Under the pieces are notes generated by a model. The model was not told the DNA's origin. It made no database searches and saw only the letters and a list, made by a program, of their open reading frames with translations. From Acidimicrobiaceae bacterium (GTDB taxonomy: Bacteria > Actinomycetota > Acidimicrobiia > Acidimicrobiales > Salinilacustritrichaceae), in assembly GCA_003476595.1 (NCBI GenBank), contig DMTU01000224.1, positions 6,284 through 16,771 on the forward strand: a DNA stretch of 10,488 bases, written 5' to 3'. The stretch's first letter is position 1. Every line of letters begins with the position of its first letter. The translations under genes were made by a program, and so were the position numbers. Positions 6,079 through 10,488 of the stretch are shown here, one piece after another.

Positions 6079-7011
6079 CTACCCGGCGACCTGCACCCGG
6101 GGCAGCAGCGCATCGACGTCGGCGCGGTGGCAGAGGTCCGTCCCCGGCGTCATCGCCGCCGCGGAGCCGGCCGCCACCCCCCGACGGACGGCCTCGACCA
6201 GGGGCTCGCCGGCGACCAGGCCGGCGACGATCCCGGCGACCATGGAGTCGCCGGCGCCGACGGTGCTGGCCACCGTCACCTCCGGCGCGGCGAAGCGGGT
6301 GGTGGGGCCGTCGCGCGGGGCGAGCAGCGCCCCGTCACCGCCGAGGGAGACGGCCAGCGCGCCCACCCGGCCACGCTCCAGGACCTGCCGCGCCGCAAGC
6401 TCCACCTCGTCCAGGTCAGCTGGGATCCAGCTGACCAGCGAGGCCAGCTCACGGCGGCTTGGCTTCACCACGTCCGCGCTGCTCTCGAGCGCCCGAGCCA
6501 GCGCCGCACCCTTGGCATCGACGACGGTGGTGACGTGCTCGAGGGCGTCGCAGAGCGTGCGGTAGAAGTCCTCCGGGACACCGGGCGGCAGCCCGCCGGA
6601 GAGCACGACGACGTCGACGTCGGCGGCGAGCGACTCGATGTCGGCCAGCATCGACCCGTGGTCGGTGATCGACGGCCCGGGGAGGACGATGCGGTACTGG
6701 TGACCGGTCTTGCGGTCGCTGACCGCGATCGACTCCCGCGTCACGCCGTCGATCCGGTGGGCGACCGCGTCGATGCCCTCGTCGGCCGCGAGGGAGAGGA
6801 GCTCGTCACCGACCGCGCCGCCGAGCGCCATCCACGCCCGGCTCCCCACATCGAGGCGGCTCAGGACGCGAGCGACGTTCACGCCGCCGCCACCGAGCTC
6901 CCGACGGTGATCGAGCGCCTCGAGCTTGTGGTCGGGGACGAGGTACTCCACGGACACCGCCACGTCGAGCGCCGGGTTGACGGTCACGGTCAGCACGCGG
7001 GGCGATGCCAC
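6079..7011 (-). CDS. pfkB: 6-phosphofructokinase, PfkB type
   Basis: The product is 310 aa, a ribokinase-fold sugar kinase expected to phosphorylate fructose 6-phosphate with ATP in glycolysis. Residues TVTVNPALD (8-16) and [10 protein letters not shown] (40-49) form the sugar-binding part. The phosphate-sugar clade pattern [11 protein letters not shown] is at 103-113, KPSRRE at 183-188, and the PfkB signature [12 protein letters not shown] at 249-260 with catalytic base D255. The C-terminal [17 protein letters not shown] strongly resembles E. coli PfkB (phosphofructokinase 2) rather than FruK; a 1-phosphofructokinase or tagatose-6-phosphate kinase role is the main alternative. The start is GTG at 7011, with GAGGAG four bases upstream on the minus strand. 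It is followed by the EncFtn gene 48 bases downstream and is divergent from the DUF255 protein. Confidence 0.9.
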   Translation of the reverse strand: MASPRVLTVTVNPALDVAVSVEYLVPDHKLEALDHRRELGGGGVNVARVLSRLDVGSRAWMALGGAVGDELLSLAADEGIDAVAHRIDGVTRESIAVSDRKTGHQYRIVLPGPSITDHGSMLADIESLAADVDVVVLSGGLPPGVPEDFYRTLCDALEHVTTVVDAKGAALARALESSADVVKPSRRELASLVSWIPADLDEVELAARQVLERGRVGALAVSLGGDGALLAPRDGPTTRFAAPEVTVASTVGAGDSMVAGIVAGLVAGEPLVEAVRRGVAAGSAAAMTPGTDLCHRADVDALLPRVQVAG

Positions 7012-7044
7012 GTCACTCCTCTCGCCGAAGGGCCTGCGAGGGGC

Positions 7045-7050
7045 ACCCTA
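7045..7050 (-). promoter_or_regulatory. Candidate -10 box of pfkB
   Basis: TAGGGT on the minus strand fits TANNNT and would give a leader of about 25 bases containing the GAGGAG site before the GTG at 7011. No good -35 was found at 16-18 bases. It overlaps the palindrome at 7046-7066, so a regulator could act here. Confidence 0.25.
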
Positions 7051-7066
7051 CGGCGACGCCGCAGGG
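7046..7066. repeat. 21-bp palindrome between pfkB and the DUF255 gene
   Basis: CCCTACGGC and GCCGCAGGG flank a GAC centre, with one mismatch in the arms. It lies in the 120-bp divergent intergenic region. It could be an operator or an RNA hairpin in the leader of the plus-strand gene; its GC-richness makes chance occurrence fairly likely. Confidence 0.35.
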
Positions 7067-7131
7067 CGCCTGTCGCGCCGATCGTCGACCGGGACGTTGC
7101 GAGGACCGGCTCCGGTGGGAAGGGTGGGGGC

Positions 7132-9131
<2,000 letters not shown>

Positions 9132-9132
<1 letters not shown>

Positions 9133-9217
9133 GTTCTGGCAGCGAAGACGGAACGACGATCAGCCCGACGGCTTCACCCGTCGCTCCGGCCGTCGTTCCG
9201 CTCTCGCTGCCAGAACC
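9132..9217. repeat. 86-bp inverted repeat at convergent gene ends, likely bidirectional terminator
   Basis: The outer arms, GGTTCTGGCAGCGA (9132-9145) and its exact reverse complement (9204-9217), are followed inward on the same axis by GGAACGACG-type pairing (9149-9158 with 9191-9200) and CGACGG/CCGTCG (9166-9171 with 9178-9183). In total at least 30 Watson-Crick pairs fold about a centre at 9174/9175. It begins at the last base of the DUF255 stop and covers the last 14 codons and stop of the nitroreductase. A hairpin of this size should stop transcription from both sides, although no T tract follows. It could also be a small mobile palindrome. Confidence 0.75.
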
Positions 9218-9818
9218 CACGGTGGAGGACCTGGTCGAGGGCGGGGCGGGGGCGGCCGGCGCTGCGGCCCGGCTCGTCGGGCGCGGGCCACCCGAGCGAG
9301 ATGGTGCCGAGGGCGCGCTGGTCGTCGGGGACGCCGAACGCGGCGCGCACGGCGGCCTCGTGCTCGAACTGCCCGAAGAGGCAGGCGCCGAGGCCCGCCG
9401 CCGTGGCCAGGAGCAGCAGGTTCTGCACCACCGCGCCCCCGTCCACCCACCAGTACGGCACCGGCCACGCGGCGATGCCGGCGCCGAGGCCGGTGCCGGC
9501 CTTGTCCGCCTCGCCGTAGCGCTCGGCGTACGCGTCCGGGCACACGTAGGGCACGACGAGCACCGGCGCCGACAGCAGCCCCTGCCAGCGGAAGCGGGAC
9601 CGGGCCTCGGGGTCGGGCATGGTCGTGGCCCAGTAGCGGTCGACGTCGCCGTCCCGGAGCACGAGGAACGACCAGGGCTGGGTGTTGCCGGCCGACGGCG
9701 CCCGGCGGGCCAGGTCCAGCAGCTGCTCCAGCACGTCCTCGGTGACCGGCTCGTCGGTGTACCGCCTGACCATGTGGCGGGCCGAGAGCAGGCGGGCCAG
9801 CTCGTCCACGGGCGTCAA
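9174..9818 (-). CDS. Nitroreductase-family FMN-dependent oxidoreductase
   Basis: The product is 214 aa, a typical length for this family of dimeric flavin enzymes that reduce nitro groups, quinones or other electrophiles with NAD(P)H. ARHMVRRYTDEPV (13-25) and RRAPSAGNTQPWSFLVLRD (38-56) form the FMN-phosphate site. The middle part (GGAVVQNLLLLATAAGLGAC, 127-146) is the conserved helix of the family, and GTISLGWP (171-178) precedes a C-terminal arm ending near LHRG. The last 13 residues, FWQRERNDGRSDG, are encoded by the 86-bp inverted repeat and look like an addition. The TTG at 9818 overlaps the upstream patatin stop (TTGA), suggesting coupling; a GTG nine bases later (9809) is an alternative start. 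Neither has a clear Shine-Dalgarno sequence. The substrate is unknown. Confidence 0.9.
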   Translation of the reverse strand: MTPVDELARLLSARHMVRRYTDEPVTEDVLEQLLDLARRAPSAGNTQPWSFLVLRDGDVDRYWATTMPDPEARSRFRWQGLLSAPVLVVPYVCPDAYAERYGEADKAGTGLGAGIAAWPVPYWWVDGGAVVQNLLLLATAAGLGACLFGQFEHEAAVRAAFGVPDDQRALGTISLGWPAPDEPGRSAGRPRPALDQVLHRGFWQRERNDGRSDG

Positions 9819-10488
9819 CTCGCGACGGCGTCCTGCACGCGGTCGAGGACGCTGCGGGCGTAGGGGGTGGCCAGCTGGCGCGACGCCGACTCGTAGGCGA
9901 CCCGGGCGACCCGTTCGTTGCCGTGCCGGCGCATCATGTTCAACCCGCCGAAGGCGTTCAGGTCCTCCTCGGTGGGCCGCAGCAGCAGCACGGCGGCACC
10001 GGTGCCGCGGACGTCGGCCAGCTCACGCTCGAGCTGCCGGTGGGCGTGGAGCCGTCCGAGCTGGTGGACCAGTGCGGGTCGGGGTGCGGTGTCGAAGGCC
10101 ATCGGGACGATGCCGATCACGACGTCGGCGGCGATCCCGGTGGCGAGGTCGAGGTTGCTGGTGGAGTGCACGCCGCCGTCGACGAGGGTGCGCCCCCGGA
10201 CCCGCTGGGGCTGGAAGAAGGCGGGGATGGCACACGATGCCTTGACCGCGGTGGGCAGGTCGGCGCGCACGGGGTCGCGGCTGCCGAGCACGACCCGCCG
10301 GCCGGTGCGCACGTCGACGGTCACCAGCCACAGGGGACGCTCGGGCCACTCCGTCGCCAGCACCTCGGCCATGGTGTCCTCGGCGTCGTCGATGGTGAAG
10401 AAGCCACCCGGGAAGGCCCGGCGGAGGAACGCGGGCAGCGGCGGCACCGGCAGCCGCAGCGCCGAGCGCTGGAGGACGTACATCGACC
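9815..10488 (-). CDS. Patatin-like phospholipase, C-terminal part (5' end outside window)
   Basis: The frame is open to the right edge, so the ATG at 10483 is probably internal. The visible part (about 224 residues) carries AVKASCAIPAFFQP, then RTLVDGGVHSTSNLDLA, where the DGG aspartate is the second half of the patatin Ser-Asp catalytic dyad. The GxSxG nucleophile and the glycine-rich oxyanion loop would lie upstream, outside the window. WLVTVDVRTGRRVVLGS before the DGG is also usual in bacterial patatin-like proteins. The family hydrolyses acyl esters of lipids. The stop overlaps the nitroreductase start by four bases, so the two genes form a minus-strand operon. Whether the N-terminal half is intact cannot be judged. 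Confidence 0.88.
   Translation of the reverse strand, partial: SMYVLQRSALRLPVPPLPAFLRRAFPGGFFTIDDAEDTMAEVLATEWPERPLWLVTVDVRTGRRVVLGSRDPVRADLPTAVKASCAIPAFFQPQRVRGRTLVDGGVHSTSNLDLATGIAADVVIGIVPMAFDTAPRPALVHQLGRLHAHRQLERELADVRGTGAAVLLLRPTEEDLNAFGGLNMMRRHGNERVARVAYESASRQLATPYARSVLDRVQDAVAS

Noticed and set aside
5803..7131. The DUF255 frame stays open for 1,329 bases upstream of its start, suggesting a giant 1,109-aa fusion.
   Set aside because: The upstream part is antisense to the EncFtn and pfkB genes and shows no domain. Clear family similarity begins exactly at the ATG at 7132.

Overview
The window is high-GC, gene-dense DNA. Coding strands use G/C-ending codons, there are GTG and TTG starts and 4-base stop/start overlaps, and several candidate promoters have a TANNNT -10 box 6-8 bases before a start codon, as in leaderless actinobacterial transcripts. 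Together this suggests an actinobacterium. A member of the Acidimicrobiia is possible, but that is a guess from protein style and no taxonomic marker is present.

Layout. (1) Bases 3-1054, plus strand: the 3' end of a sensor histidine kinase and its NarL-type response regulator, overlapping by ATGA. (2) 1058-1807, minus: a short-chain dehydrogenase, divergent from (3) 1880-4011, plus: an ABC-2 exporter (ATPase plus NatB-like permease, overlapping by GTGA). (4) 4066-about 4192, plus: the first ~42 codons of what looks like a cytochrome P450, with an intact ribosome binding site but no body, cut off against the next gene. (5) 4224-5042, minus: a metallo-beta-lactamase-fold protein resembling the diiron domain of flavodiiron proteins, divergent from (6) 5092-5721, plus: a TetR-family repressor. 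A 22-bp palindrome lies across both predicted promoters. (7) 5731-6030, minus: an encapsulated-ferritin (EncFtn) protein without the usual encapsulin-targeting tail, downstream of (8) 6079-7011, minus: a PfkB-type 6-phosphofructokinase. (9) 7132-9132, plus: a large YyaL/SPATA20-like protein (DUF255 thioredoxin domain plus alpha/alpha barrel). (10) 9174-9818, minus: a nitroreductase, preceded in the same operon by (11) 9815-10488, minus: the C-terminal part of a patatin-like phospholipase that runs off the window.

How the genes work together. Clear functional units are the two-component pair, the ABC exporter pair, the TetR/MBL divergent pair with a shared operator, and the patatin/nitroreductase overlap pair. 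The others look like ordinary housekeeping or stress genes side by side. I see no phage, IS transposase, CRISPR array, tRNA or rRNA.

The items most worth a second look are the orphan EncFtn lacking a shell-targeting peptide, the compact TetR/MBL operator, the 86-bp inverted repeat at 9132-9217 that forms the end of the nitroreductase reading frame, and the truncated P450 start. I do not see convincing evidence for a wholly new multi-gene system.
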